A program made the translations under genes and the position numbers. Shown here piece after piece: positions 16,699 to 27,934 of a stretch of DNA of 64,000 bases. The notes under the pieces are model-generated. The model was not told the origin of the DNA and made no database searches. It saw nothing but the letters and a program-made list of their open reading frames with translations. Origin of the DNA: Labilithrix luteola (GTDB lineage: Bacteria > Myxococcota_A > Polyangia > Polyangiales > Polyangiaceae); NCBI RefSeq assembly GCF_001263205.1, contig NZ_CP012333.1:7846001-7910000 (forward strand), read 5' to 3'. The number at the start of each line of letters is the position of its first letter. Position 1 is the stretch's first letter.

Positions 16699-17329
16699 CG
16701 TCGATCGAGCGGTGAGCGAGCACCGTCTCGAGCTTGCCGACGAGGGGGTCGAGCGCGTCGGGCGAAAGCAGCCGACCTCGCGTGGCCGCCGTAAGGACGA
16801 AGCGAGCCCCTTCGACGCCGAAGATTCGATAGGCGACGGTGCGATTGCTCTCGTCGTGGAGGACGAGGCCGAGCGGCTTGGGCTCTCCGTTCAGGTTCGC
16901 GCGATCGGCGAGCATGAGTACGAGGGATGCGGTCCCGACGAGTCGATCGACACCGTCAGGCGCGAGGTCTACGTTCGTGCTGGCAGCCACGGGAAGGCCG
17001 GCATCGTCGCTGAGGGTGACCGCCGAAAACGCCCCTGCGTCGGCAATCTCGTCGATCAGTCGCGGGAGAGCGCGCAGTCCTCCGGTGGCCTTCACGTTCG
17101 CCAGATCGCTCGTGAGCTTCTCGCGGACGAGCACGGGCGACAGCACGCTTTGGAACTCACGTGCTGCGGCGAGCTCGGCTTCGAGCGTGGTATTGCGCTG
17201 GTTGCAGGCGGTGAGAGCGTCTTCGGCAGTCGCTCGTGCCCTGCGCTCGGAACGCGCCGCCACGAACCAGCCCGACGTGAAGAAGAGTGCTGCCGCCATG
17301 ACGGCGAGGGCGATGATGGCTGCAATCAT
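16667..17329 (-). CDS. Membrane-anchored Roadblock/LC7-like protein
   Basis: A 220-aa protein. An N-terminal transmembrane helix (residues 1-25) is followed by a short coiled coil and then a Roadblock/LC7-like domain (FSAVTLSDDAGLPVAAS, about residues 100-215). Such domains, as in MglB, bind small Ras-like GTPases or form dimers. Its ATG overlaps the stop of the OmpA gene by four bases. Last gene of a five-gene operon that begins with another LC7 protein, so the two may pair. Confidence 0.7.
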   Translation of the reverse strand: MIAAIIALAVMAAALFFTSGWFVAARSERRARATAEDALTACNQRNTTLEAELAAAREFQSVLSPVLVREKLTSDLANVKATGGLRALPRLIDEIADAGAFSAVTLSDDAGLPVAASTNVDLAPDGVDRLVGTASLVLMLADRANLNGEPKPLGLVLHDESNRTVAYRIFGVEGARFVLTAATRGRLLSPDALDPLVGKLETVLAHRSIDVTPLSSSSSA

Positions 17330-17880
17330 GGAGACCTCGCGCACGTGACGTCGCTGACCTGGAGATCGACGCGTCGCTGCCGGCCATCGGTCTCCGGCGC
17401 GCCGTCGAGAGGCCGATAGGAGCCGAACGCTCGCACCTGCATCTTGTCCTTGGCCACCCCGTGTCGCGCAAGGATGGCGGCGACCGCCGTCGCGCGTTCG
17501 TGGCTCACCCAGAGATTCACGTCGACGGGGCCGCGCGTATCGGCATGTCCTTCGACGGTCACCTCGGCGTTCGGGTGTTCTCCGAGCCACTCGGCCAGCT
17601 CGACGATGTGCCCTTGTGACTCGGGGTCGATGGTCGTCGAGGAGAGCGCGAAATTCACTTCCCGCCGGAGGCACGGCGGAATCACGCGATCGGTCCCCGA
17701 CGGCATGGGCAAGGGAAGCGATGCGTTCGCGAGCGTGGGCGGAGGTGCCAGAGGGACCTCGGCGATTGCGTCGCGAGGTCCGAGCGCGATGACCGAGCAC
17801 ATGACGGCGCCGGCCGCGGCCATTGTCCCGAGGGCGGCGAACACCGGGCCGAGCGTGACGTGCGGAGAAGCGAGGCTCAC
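17326..17880 (-). CDS. OmpA-family peptidoglycan-binding protein
   Basis: A 184-aa protein with a signal or anchor helix near residues 10-33, a Pro-rich spacer and a C-terminal OmpA-like domain. The domain reads VTVEGHADTRGPVDVNLWVS, then AVRAFGSYRPL-type strands, then QRRVDLQV. It probably sits in the periplasm and holds peptidoglycan. GTG at 17880 overlaps the previous stop (GTGA). Two cysteines (CLRRE and the C-terminal TCARSP) could form a disulfide. In this operon it may tie a signalling complex to the cell wall. Confidence 0.82.
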   Translation of the reverse strand: MSLASPHVTLGPVFAALGTMAAAGAVMCSVIALGPRDAIAEVPLAPPPTLANASLPLPMPSGTDRVIPPCLRREVNFALSSTTIDPESQGHIVELAEWLGEHPNAEVTVEGHADTRGPVDVNLWVSHERATAVAAILARHGVAKDKMQVRAFGSYRPLDGAPETDGRQRRVDLQVSDVTCARSP

Positions 17881-18584
17881 GACCCGTATCCCATCTGCTC
17901 GAGGCGCTCGATGTTCGCACGAACGCGTCGGTCGCCGGGACGGACGGCTTCGGCCGCGCGGAAGGCAGCAAGTGCCTCGGCGAAGCGCTTGCCGAGAAGC
18001 GCATCGACGCCGGCTTCGTAGTGGTCGTCGAACGTTTCGATCTTCGGAGCGACCGGCCGAGGCTGCACCGCGGGCTTCTTGTTCGGTAGAGGCGGCGGAA
18101 TCCGTGAGGGCCTTGCTCGAACGGTGGACGAGGCCTTCGGACGCATCGATCCGAGCCGCTCCCATTCCCGATCGACGTCGGCGGGGGGAGGCGGCGACGA
18201 CGACAGCTTTGCGACGAGCATCGCGCTCGACTCGTCGTGAAGACGTGCAGCGTCGAGAAGTGCGGCTTCGCACGAACCCCCGAGCGTGCGCGGGTGCACG
18301 AGCAATCGCTCGTCGAGCGGATGGCAGTGGACGGTCGCGTCGCTGAGGAAGACGAGGCGGCGGAAGGCTTCGAAGCCGATGCCGCGCTCGTCTTCCGCGG
18401 ACCAGAGCATGCCGTGATGGATGACGATGGTCCCGCGCCCGGCGAGCAGACCATGGATTTCGAGAACCGCGGAGCGCGCCGACATGCCGGCGAGCTGCAC
18501 GTAATCGGCGACGCCGAACGGCGAGGGATCTTCCGCATCGCCTCCCGTGTCCACGGCCCTGATCGGTACGACGTTGGCTTGCAT
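17877..18584 (-). CDS. DUF4388 (PATAN-like) domain protein
   Basis: A 235-aa protein. Residues about 20-105 match DUF4388: GVADYVQLAGMSARSAVLEI, then IVIHHGMLWSAED and GFEAFRRLVF. A Pro/Ser-rich linker follows, then a C-terminal TPR-like helix pair (YEAGVDALLGKRFAEALAAF). DUF4388/PATAN proteins act as adaptors in myxobacterial and cyanobacterial signalling. The frame opens further upstream, but ATG 18584 has GGGGAAG in front of it and starts the conserved region. It follows the protoglobin gene by 23 bases. Confidence 0.75.
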   Translation of the reverse strand: MQANVVPIRAVDTGGDAEDPSPFGVADYVQLAGMSARSAVLEIHGLLAGRGTIVIHHGMLWSAEDERGIGFEAFRRLVFLSDATVHCHPLDERLLVHPRTLGGSCEAALLDAARLHDESSAMLVAKLSSSPPPPADVDREWERLGSMRPKASSTVRARPSRIPPPLPNKKPAVQPRPVAPKIETFDDHYEAGVDALLGKRFAEALAAFRAAEAVRPGDRRVRANIERLEQMGYGS

Positions 18585-18607
18585 GGGCTTCCCCGGAGGT
18601 ACGTCGG

Positions 18608-19153
18608 TCACTTTTTCGGGATGCGGATGATGTTCTCGATCAATCCACGCTTCATCCCCGTGAACGTCGTGAGTCGATCGAGCCGGTCTTCCGCGTACGA
18701 GAGGTTGATGGTCAGCATGTCGAGGTCGCACGCTTTGACGAAGCTCGCGGTGTGCGCACCCGCGGTGGGCGTACCGGCGAGCTCCGCGGTGATGGCGTCG
18801 ATGCCTGCGCTGCGAATGAAGCTCATGACGCCTTCGACCCAGTGGGGGTCGAGACCCACACGCACGTGCGCGAGGCCGATGCGCCAGCGCGAGGCGAGGT
18901 AGGCTTCGTCGTACGTGCCGCCGACGAGCGAGTTGAGCCACGCAAGATGCGTCTTTTGGAGCGCCCCCACGCGCCCTTCGACGAGCCTCGCAGTGTCCGT
19001 CGTCTGCCCGAGGCGTTCGTAGAAGCGTGCCGTAATCGTCGGGCCGTGTTTGGCGATCACCGGCTTGAGCTCGACGAGGTTCCTAACGTCGCTGTCCGTG
19101 AAGTCCAGGAACACCTTCAGCCGTTCGAAGAGCGCAAGCGGCGGCTCGTTCAT
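18608..19153 (-). CDS. Globin-coupled sensor domain protein (protoglobin-like)
   Basis: A 181-aa stand-alone sensor globin. The pattern RIGLAHVRVGLDPHW places the proximal heme-binding histidine at residue 96, and the upstream helices (ARFYERLGQT, THLAWLNSLVGG) match the B, C and E helix region of globin-coupled sensors. There is no attached output domain. It would bind heme and sense O2 or another gas. Its ATG overlaps the LC7 stop by one base and it precedes DUF4388, so partners in the operon are the likely output. Confidence 0.82.
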   Translation of the reverse strand: MNEPPLALFERLKVFLDFTDSDVRNLVELKPVIAKHGPTITARFYERLGQTTDTARLVEGRVGALQKTHLAWLNSLVGGTYDEAYLASRWRIGLAHVRVGLDPHWVEGVMSFIRSAGIDAITAELAGTPTAGAHTASFVKACDLDMLTINLSYAEDRLDRLTTFTGMKRGLIENIIRIPKK

Positions 19154-19518
19154 CAGAGAACCTTCCGGATGTCGTCGGCGGCTCGACGCATGTCGAGAAA
19201 GAGCAGTCCGAGCTTCGCTTGCTTGCTCGCGAGAGCCAGGAGCAGCGTGCCCGAGCCGGAGGCGAGCATGACGGCGTAGCCGTGCTCTCCGCGCACGAGG
19301 ACTTCCTGCACCGTTCCTCGTTCGAGCTCGCTGGCGGCTCGCGCGCCGAGACTGGAGAGGGTGGCGGTCATGCCGGCAACACGTGTGTCGTCCACGTGTT
19401 GGGGCAGGGCGCTGGCGATCATCAGACCATCTTCGGAAATGAGTGCACTGGCTTCGACGTCGGGCGAACCCGTTTGAAGGCCGCGCAAGATGCGATTCAG
19501 ATTGTCGACACGAGACAT
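19153..19518 (-). CDS. Roadblock/LC7 domain protein
   Basis: A 121-aa single-domain Roadblock/LC7 protein. Typical elements are ASALISEDGLMIASALP, then VAGMTATLSSLGARAASEL and a final strand-helix (LGLLFLDMRRAADDI). It is similar in length to MglB-type regulators of Ras-like GTPases; no GTPase gene is in the window. First gene of the five-gene sensory operon. The promoter is probably in 19519-19600. Confidence 0.85.
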   Translation of the reverse strand: MSRVDNLNRILRGLQTGSPDVEASALISEDGLMIASALPQHVDDTRVAGMTATLSSLGARAASELERGTVQEVLVRGEHGYAVMLASGSGTLLLALASKQAKLGLLFLDMRRAADDIRKVL

Positions 19519-20250
19519 CGTCGTTCCTCGCTGCGTCTCCCCCGTTTCGTTTGGTCACGCTCTGCATTGCAGCGGCCGTGCCTTTCCAGAGAGAGCGGGG
19601 AAATCGAGAACTACTGCGTGCAGCCCATGCACGCTTTGCGCGCCAGAGCAGGGCTTGCGTGGTCGAGCTTGATCGCCGCGCGCGAGTCGAAGTTGCTGCA
19701 CTGGCTGCGCATCGGGTGAGAGGTCGTCGTCGGATGTGTCACGGGCGATCGCCTCGTGTGGTCGGCAGCATGTCCATGAGGGAGGGAGCGATCTCCGACC
19801 CGAGCGTCACTCGATGCGCAGCGACGCGCGACGTCGTCGTGCAACGCGATCACTTCGCGAGTTGCGATCCGTTCGTGTCCGACGACGCGTCGCTGACCCG
19901 TTCGTGCGCGGGTGCACGGTATGCGCGTTGCTTTTGAAGCTGTCACGTCCACACCAAAACGGAGGTGCCGGCGTGGAGTCCTTGGTGAATTCGTCGAGAG
20001 GGATCACGAACGCCGCGCTCTTTCGAGCGCGCGACCCCGCACGTGAGCGAGGCGTGCGGAAACGATCGGAATCCCGTTAGGAAGCTGTCGACGTGCGATC
20101 GCTGACGTGATCCGAATACTCACGCCGCTTCGCCGGCGTGAGCTCGGGTGACGTGCGCTCGCATCTGTCTGCGACGTCGCGGCAGACAGGTGCGCATTCG
20201 AGTTCGTGTTGGGCCTTGCGGTCGAAGCCGCAGAAGGTCGGAGGAGACTC
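19519..20250. other. Intergenic region, about 730 bases
   Basis: This lies between the divergent LC7 operon and a lipoprotein gene. Several frames are open on both strands but none shows a recognisable domain or good start signals. One minus-strand frame ends at 19611 in a Cys-containing tail (RKACMGCTQ); I do not call it a gene. GGAGGAG at 20239-20247 is the ribosome binding site of the next gene. Confidence 0.45.
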
Positions 20251-21264
20251 ATGTCCAAAAAACTGATGGTTGGGGTGGCTGGAACTCTCGCTTCTTCGTT
20301 GTTCGCGATGTTCATCGTCGCGGGATGTTCGTCGAGTGGCTCTGAGCAAGGAGCCGAAGACCCCGATGGCGGAGGAAGCTCGAATACGCCCGAGACCGGG
20401 GCGCCCGATCGGAGGTCACCGAACGACGCAGACTCGGCACCGTCACCCGACGGGGGAACGGTTGGCAATCTATGTTCGACCGACTCGGATTGCGCCGCCG
20501 CCAGCAGCGTCGGTGACAGCATCTGTTCGAAGGGCGCAGCGCAAGGAGACGACTTGTTCGGTACGCCCGTCTGTATTCAGGCGTCGTGCACGATCGGAAG
20601 CGGCAATACGATCAACGACATTACGTGTGCCAACCAGCAAGGGCTCTGCGTGCCCACAGGCTCGGGCGCGAGCGGTGTTTGCTTTCCCTTCTGTGCCTAC
20701 AGTTCGACGAAGATCGAATCGCCATGTGCGGGCGGGAACAAATGTGCCGGGGCCTACCTCGCGAACGGTCAAGATGGAACGACGGCAATTGGCTTTTGTG
20801 CTCCGTCGTGTACGGGGGATACGGATTGCAAAGGAACTGCGGGGCAGCAGTGCCAAATCGAAACCGGCAATTGCGTCGCCGCCGCGAACCACGTCGTCTT
20901 TACGAAGAAGGTCGGCGAGGGATGCGATTCGACGGCCACGACGCAGGCTTGCGTTTGCGAGGCCGGGTCGGATGCAACGAAAGGGCTCTGCGGATCGACG
21001 TGCGTGACGGGAACGGCGGGCAATGCCGCGTGCGCGACCGCCGGCGGCGGCGCCAACTGGAAGTGCACGGCAAAGCTGAAGACGAGCTACACGAACAACG
21101 GTCAGACGGTGACGGGGTATACGGCTCAACCGGACGACATCGTCGGTACATGCGCGCTCGCATGTCCGAACGGTGACGCGGATTGCGCGGCACTCGCGAC
21201 GGCGGCCGGTACGACGGTCTCGTGCCTCGACTTCGTCGACGGCAAGTACTGCTCGTTCCCCTAG
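20251..21264 (+). CDS. Cys-rich lipoprotein, function unknown
   Basis: A 337-aa predicted lipoprotein with signal peptide and lipobox IVAGC. A low-complexity Asp/Gly/Ser/Pro linker is followed by a Cys-rich region with about twenty cysteines in pairs (LCSTDSDCAAA, VCIQASCTIG, CAPSCTGDTDCKG). This is the extracellular repeat style of myxobacterial surface proteins. ATG 20251 follows a strong GGAGGAG site, so the upstream part of the open frame is not used. No enzymatic motif seen. Confidence 0.8.
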   Translation: MSKKLMVGVAGTLASSLFAMFIVAGCSSSGSEQGAEDPDGGGSSNTPETGAPDRRSPNDADSAPSPDGGTVGNLCSTDSDCAAASSVGDSICSKGAAQGDDLFGTPVCIQASCTIGSGNTINDITCANQQGLCVPTGSGASGVCFPFCAYSSTKIESPCAGGNKCAGAYLANGQDGTTAIGFCAPSCTGDTDCKGTAGQQCQIETGNCVAAANHVVFTKKVGEGCDSTATTQACVCEAGSDATKGLCGSTCVTGTAGNAACATAGGGANWKCTAKLKTSYTNNGQTVTGYTAQPDDIVGTCALACPNGDADCAALATAAGTTVSCLDFVDGKYCSFP

Positions 21265-21290
21265 AAATGACGGACGGCGAATACGCAGTG

Positions 21291-21325
21291 GCCGCTTCGC
21301 CTGTCATCATGACAAGCGAAGTGGC
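21291..21325. terminator. Probable bidirectional terminator hairpin
   Basis: Fifteen-base arms (21291-21305 and 21311-21325) pair with one mismatch and one G-T wobble around a five-base loop. It lies between the convergent lipoprotein and CapA-like genes. Confidence 0.5.
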
Positions 21326-21349
21326 TGCTCGTCTTCGATTCGACGTCGA

Positions 21350-22561
21350 TCAGCGCTTCACGTTGGCGTAGACACCGTGCGGAGCGGCGGTCCAACGGAG
21401 GTTCGACTCGAGCGAGCCTCCGTTCACCGATGACCAACGCACGTCTCGGCCGGCGTTCGCGACCGGCAGCACCTGAACCTGCCGCAACGTCTTCGTCTCG
21501 AGATCGTAGAGGGCGCGGCCGATGAAGTTCTTCGTCTGCGCCCCGAGCGACGGATGAAGGAAGTTGCCGAGGCTCTCGAACACCACGCCCGTGCCGCCTC
21601 TGAACGAGGCATTCTTGCGAACGACGCGGACCGGCTTCCACACGTGAGGTCCGCTGCCGAAGACCACGTCGCCGCCGTACGACTTCACGAACTCGACCCC
21701 CGCGCGGACGAGCTCGTCCTGGTCGGCCGCAGCCATGCTGTGGAGGGCGAGGATGCGCACGTCCGCATCGGCGTCACGGAGGCTCTCGAAGAGGGCGCGG
21801 CGGTCGCCGCTGCACGTGGCTCGCGGACATTTCGGGCGGCCCATGTAGAGGCTGCCGAACGCAACGCGCACGTTGCGGCCCTTGATGTTGAACGTGCGGA
21901 CACGCGCCTTGTCGAGATCGTCGGCGTCGGCGCTCGACGAAACGCCTGCCCAGAGGAAGCCCACGTCGCCGAGCTTCTCGATGCTGCGCGCGGTCATGTC
22001 GGGGCTCGCGTCTTCGCCGCGCAGGGCGGTGTCGGTCGAGGCGTAGCAGTCGCGCGTGTGGTTGTTCGATAGCCCGATCAGATTGAACCCGCGCTCTTCG
22101 AGCTGTCCGAGATTCTCCGGGCGCGACACGAACGCGTAGGACTTGCCAGGCGTGTACACCGAACTGAATTGACTGCAGCCGTTGCCTACGACGGTCTCCC
22201 AGTTGATGTACGAGAGATCGCCGCGATAGGCGGTGCGCGTTCGATCGAACCGATCGAGGGCTGCTCCGTACTGCGCATCGAGCGGTACTTGCTCGTGGGT
22301 GTTCGACCACGCCGCATCGCCGACGCCTCGGATGTCGAGCAGGCCCTTGAGGCTCGCATCGGACGCGTCCAGAGATGCTGGCGCGAGCGCGGAAGCCGGT
22401 GCGGTCTCGTCCGGCTCGGTGATGGCCACCACCGCGTTCTCGCTGCCTGAGGTCTCACCGAGGTCTTCGTCGGTGGACTCGGACGACGAACAGCCGGCGA
22501 ACAGCGTCATCGTCGCGAGAAGAAGAGCGACCGAAGAAAGGGCACGAGCGCGGTCGGACAT
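21350..22561 (-). CDS. CapA-family lipoprotein (PGA_cap metallophosphatase-like)
   Basis: A 403-aa lipoprotein: signal peptide with lipobox LFAGC, an acidic spacer, then a CapA/PGA_cap domain. Family motifs are visible: INWETVVGNG, GLSNNHTRDC, ILALHSMA, GSGPHVWKPV and VFESLGNFLHPS. CapA proteins belong to the calcineurin-like metallophosphoesterase group and were first linked to poly-gamma-glutamate capsule. Here there are no capB/capC neighbours, so the substrate is unknown. Confidence 0.8.
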   Translation of the reverse strand: MSDRARALSSVALLLATMTLFAGCSSSESTDEDLGETSGSENAVVAITEPDETAPASALAPASLDASDASLKGLLDIRGVGDAAWSNTHEQVPLDAQYGAALDRFDRTRTAYRGDLSYINWETVVGNGCSQFSSVYTPGKSYAFVSRPENLGQLEERGFNLIGLSNNHTRDCYASTDTALRGEDASPDMTARSIEKLGDVGFLWAGVSSSADADDLDKARVRTFNIKGRNVRVAFGSLYMGRPKCPRATCSGDRRALFESLRDADADVRILALHSMAAADQDELVRAGVEFVKSYGGDVVFGSGPHVWKPVRVVRKNASFRGGTGVVFESLGNFLHPSLGAQTKNFIGRALYDLETKTLRQVQVLPVANAGRDVRWSSVNGGSLESNLRWTAAPHGVYANVKR

Positions 22562-22690
22562 TGGTGCCTGTTATGACACCATCGCTCCAGGAATCCAGTC
22601 TCGACAGACGCACAGACGAAGTCGTCACCCGACGCGCCAATCGACCGCAGGTAGGAGGCGTCGATAGGGACAGCTACCCTTCTGCCATTC

Positions 22691-23053
22691 AGGTTTGTTT
22701 GCCCTCATCCCCTAAGGGAGAAGGGAGACGACGCTTCGTCGGTTTGCTTGTTCCCCTCCACCCAGAGGGGCCGTTTCGCCGACGAGCCCCTAAGGGGCAC
22801 GCCAGCGCGCCGACCAATTGATCCGCGCGTCCGAGTCGGTCGCGGGAAGCTGCGGAGGGAGCGGGGCGTTGGTCGGAAGGCGATAGCGGGCGGCGCTACA
22901 AGATCGCGTGAGGCGAGGCGATGGAGTGCGCGGCGTCCTCGACGCCACGAAGCTCCGACGGCTTCTCTCGACCGCGCAGTACGACACCGGCTCCTCTTCT
23001 CCCTTCTCCCTTCTCCCTTAGGGAGAAGGGCTGGCGATGAGGGCAACAAACCC
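22691..23053. repeat. REPIN/MITE-like element with inverted terminal repeats
   Basis: Two inverted, imperfect copies bound this stretch: left at 22691-22729 (ggtttgtttgccctcatc, then taagggagaaggg) and right at 22998-23053. The right copy contains a perfect ten-base hairpin with loop TTA (23008-23030). Smaller hairpins lie inside (22753-22770, 22786-22798). The ccctcat...ccttctccc style is that of REP palindromes dispersed by RAYT transposases. No coding frame is supported. Confidence 0.55.
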
Positions 23054-23087
23054 GAGACGGACATCTGCTCGGGCCAGCTCGGTCCAC

Positions 23088-23119
23088 AAAAAGCGAAGAG
23101 GCCGGCGAACCGGCCTCTT
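23088..23119 (-). terminator. Intrinsic terminator of ftsH
   Basis: Read on the minus strand, ten-base arms AAGAGGCCGG and CCGGCCTCTT around a four-base loop (23096-23119) are followed by CGC and five T (23092-23088). It lies 28 bases after the ftsH stop. Confidence 0.85.
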
Positions 23120-23146
23120 TGCGGATCATGTCACTGAGCTAGAGGC

Positions 23147-25087
<1,941 letters not shown>

Positions 25088-25632
25088 GTTGGCCTCGGAA
25101 CTTTTAGGCTACTACGTCAGATGCCCCTCATCGAGGGTCGGATTCACCTGAGGTAGGTCGAACGACGAAATTCGGACGGATTCGGGGCGATCCGGCATGC
25201 CTTTGGCGAGTGAACCCCCGCGCCGGAACGGGCTTTCGGCCGTGTTTTGGGCCTGCAGGCACGGATGTGGGCACCTCACGGGCACACAAAAAGATCTCCA
25301 CGGACGGTGTCTGGGGGCGATTCATGGTCGGCTCACGGTCGGCTCACGGTCAGCACCAGGGGACGCGGGATCAGGCAAGCGGGGGCGGGGGGTAAGGATC
25401 GGAAAGGGATCGCAAAGGGATCGGGAGGGATCAGGTAGCGGCTCGTGCGCGGTTCGGTTCAGTCTCAGTGAAACAGTGGAACGGACTTGCCGGGCGAGAG
25501 AAAGGGGAAGATGACCGCACGAGCTCGTCGCTGCGGCCCGGTTCGCGCCGTCTGCATGTGTCATAGCCATCCGACGACGGGTGCGCGAGTCCATGAGGCA
25601 AAACCGATCGAGCGGGGCGGAGCCGGTGCGGT
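25088..25632. other. Upstream region of ftsH with short direct repeats
   Basis: About 545 bases between tilS and ftsH. An 11-base unit ggtcggctcac is repeated at 25326-25336 and 25337-25347. GGGATC occurs at 25367, 25406, 25417 and 25427 within a very G-rich stretch (25361-25440). No supported gene. The ftsH promoter should lie within the first 200 bases. Confidence 0.45.
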
Positions 25633-26555
25633 TCAGTCTTTTCGGCGGTTCGAGCGCGAACCCGCATGATTCTTAGGGCGGGGCGTACGGCGACCGGCAG
25701 GATCGACCGAGGCCACGAGACCTCCCGGTAGCCACACGCGGGCGGAGCTCGAACGGCTCTGCGCAAGCTCACGAAGGGCGACCTGAGTCGTCCTCGGCAA
25801 CGCGTAGCTCGAGGCTTCGCCCTCCGAGCGCTGGGGCGCGAGCTCGTCGGCCAGGGCCTCGAGATGTCCGACGATGCCGGGGTCGAGCTCCTCGAGGAGC
25901 GGCAAGAGCTCACGACGGACACGGACCCGCAGAAACCGCGGGTTTTCGTTCGAGGGGTCGTGGGACGCCGGTACCGCATGGCGCTCGAGATGGGCGACGA
26001 TGTCCGCTCGACGCGCTCTCAGGAGCGGTCGGATGAGCTCGATCGTCGTTGCATTCCCCGACGATTCCTGGTCCTCGCCGACGTCGAGGGGGCCCGCGGC
26101 GGAAGAACGGCGAGCCCGCGTGCGCCGGCCCCTCGCAGGAGCCGCAAGAGGACTGTCTCGGCCCGATCATCCTGGTGGTGCGCGGTGGCGATCGCCCGAG
26201 CTCCGACCGCCGAGGCTGCCCGTGCCAGTGCGCGGTAGCGTGCCTCGCGGGCTCGAGCTTGCAGGTTTCCGCCGTGCTCGACGTCGACGCGGGTGCGACC
26301 AAAGCGAACTCCAAGCTGTTTCGCGTGCGTTGCGGCAAGGTCGAGTTCCTGCGCGGCCTCCGCGCGAAGCCCGTGATCGACGCCATGCGCCACGATGGTG
26401 AGCTCGAGCTTCGAAGCCAGACGCGCCGTCACGTCGAGCAGTGCCATCGAGTCCGGGCCTCCGCTCACGGCCACGAGCAACGTAGAGCGAGGCGGGAGCG
26501 AAGCTTCGCCAGCGAGCGCCCGTCCTACGAGGGTGACGAGCGACGCGGCGGTCAT
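25633..26555 (-). CDS. tilS: tRNA(Ile)-lysidine synthase, interrupted by a single-base frameshift
   Basis: TilS modifies C34 of tRNA-Ile2 to lysidine. Residues 31-36 are the PP-loop SGGPDS, followed by VAHGVDHGLR and TAHHQDDRAETVLLRLLRG, all canonical. After AVLPPRA the frame is lost at the G5 run 26088-26092. With one more G it continues as LDVGEDQ, then IELIRPLLRARRADIV and NPRFLRVRVRRELLPLL, the normal TilS sequence, to 25633 (about 307 aa). TilS is usually essential, so an assembly error is more likely than a real mutation. The ATG overlaps the stop of the upstream methyltransferase gene. Confidence 0.85.
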
Positions 26556-27895
26556 CGCACTTTGCTCTTCAGCGGATGAACCAGGGCGGCCACCGTTTCG
26601 ACGTGGCTCGTCTGCGGGAACATCTCGAACGTCTCGATCGCGCGAAGCTCGTAGCCGCCCTCGGCAAGGATCGCGAGATCGCGTCCGAGCGTGGGGGGAT
26701 CGCAGGAGACGTAGACGACGGCGCCCACCGGCCGGGTGGCGAGCGCTTTGGCGACGTCCTTCGCGCCAGTCCGCGGCGGATCGATCACCACGAGCTTCGT
26801 GGGAGCCGGAATGGCGTTCGTCGATGCGTCGGCGTCCACCACGCGCGCCGAAAGACCGCGCGCTTCGAGATTCGCACGCGCGGCTTCGCACGAGCTTCGG
26901 TCGGACTCGACCGCCACCACCTTCCGTTCCTTGGCGAGGAGCACGGTGAGGTTGCCGGCGCCGGCGTAAAGCTCGAGGACCGCACCCTCCGGGTTCGGCG
27001 ACAGCTCGAACGAGAGCTCGGCGGCGCGCCGCGCGAGACGCGTGTTGCCTTCCTCGGTCGCCTGCGAAAAGCCTCCGGGCGCGAGGCGCAGAGGCGCGCC
27101 GTCGGCGCCATCGATCCACGGCGTGGGATCGCCGATCGTCGCCGGGATGGTGACGTTGCCGTCGAAGATGCGAGCTCCGGCGAGGGGCCCTCCGGCGACC
27201 GCGCGTTCCAGGCGGGCGAACACGTCCGGCGGCAGCTGGCCCGTCCAGCGAAGTTCGAGCACGGCTCGTCGCGCGCCCTGCGCGGGGTGCGGATGACCGA
27301 GCGAGAGCTGCGCTTCGCCGTACCCCTTCGCACCGTCGAGCCAACCGGCGAGCGCTCGACGGGCCTCGTCGAGCACCGGATCGAGAACCACGCACGTGTC
27401 GACGGGCACCGGATCGTGCGAACGCCGCCCGTACATGCCGACGACGACTTTGCCTCGCTTGGCGTCGACGTGGACGCGCGTGCGGGTGCGGTAGCCGAGC
27501 GTGCGCGTGGCCGGATGACTCTTGACCTCCGCTTGCGCGAAGGCGGGCGGGAGGATGCTCTTCACGATGCTTGCGTGCGCGCGGAGCTGCGCCTCGGGGG
27601 TGACGTGCATCCAATCGCAGCCACCGCAACGCTCGACCTCCGCGCACGGTGGAGCCGTACGATCGGGGCTCTGCGAGACGACCTCGAGCAGGCGCCCGCG
27701 GGCGGGCCTCGAAGAGAAGTCGACCTCGGCCCGGATCTCTTCGCCGAGCGCGACCCCGGGAACGAAAACGGCTCGGCGCTCGCCGGCCGCCTCGTGGATC
27801 GCGACGCCGTCGCCACCGGGCGAAAGCTCAGCGATGGTGAGCGACAGCGTCTCGCGCGGGGATTGGCGTGACGACTTCGAGGTGCTGCGCTTCAT
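26552..27895 (-). CDS. 23S rRNA (uracil-5-)-methyltransferase, RlmD/TrmA family
   Basis: A 447-aa SAM-dependent RNA methyltransferase. An N-terminal TRAM-like domain (LSPGGDGVAIHE) precedes the [4Fe-4S] cysteines in CAEVERCGGCDW and the Rossmann motif VLELYAGAGNLTV. Next come VIDPPRTG and the catalytic cysteine in VSCDPPTLGRDL (more often SCNPATLARDL). The C-terminal FPQTSHVE is also typical. RlmD methylates U1939 of 23S rRNA in E. coli; RlmC- or TrmA-type specificity cannot be excluded. Coupled to tilS by a four-base overlap. Confidence 0.9.
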   Translation of the reverse strand: MKRSTSKSSRQSPRETLSLTIAELSPGGDGVAIHEAAGERRAVFVPGVALGEEIRAEVDFSSRPARGRLLEVVSQSPDRTAPPCAEVERCGGCDWMHVTPEAQLRAHASIVKSILPPAFAQAEVKSHPATRTLGYRTRTRVHVDAKRGKVVVGMYGRRSHDPVPVDTCVVLDPVLDEARRALAGWLDGAKGYGEAQLSLGHPHPAQGARRAVLELRWTGQLPPDVFARLERAVAGGPLAGARIFDGNVTIPATIGDPTPWIDGADGAPLRLAPGGFSQATEEGNTRLARRAAELSFELSPNPEGAVLELYAGAGNLTVLLAKERKVVAVESDRSSCEAARANLEARGLSARVVDADASTNAIPAPTKLVVIDPPRTGAKDVAKALATRPVGAVVYVSCDPPTLGRDLAILAEGGYELRAIETFEMFPQTSHVETVAALVHPLKSKVR

Positions 27896-27934
27896 CGGCG
27901 CTGTCTTAGCACCGAAGGGCGGAAAAGAGGCGCT

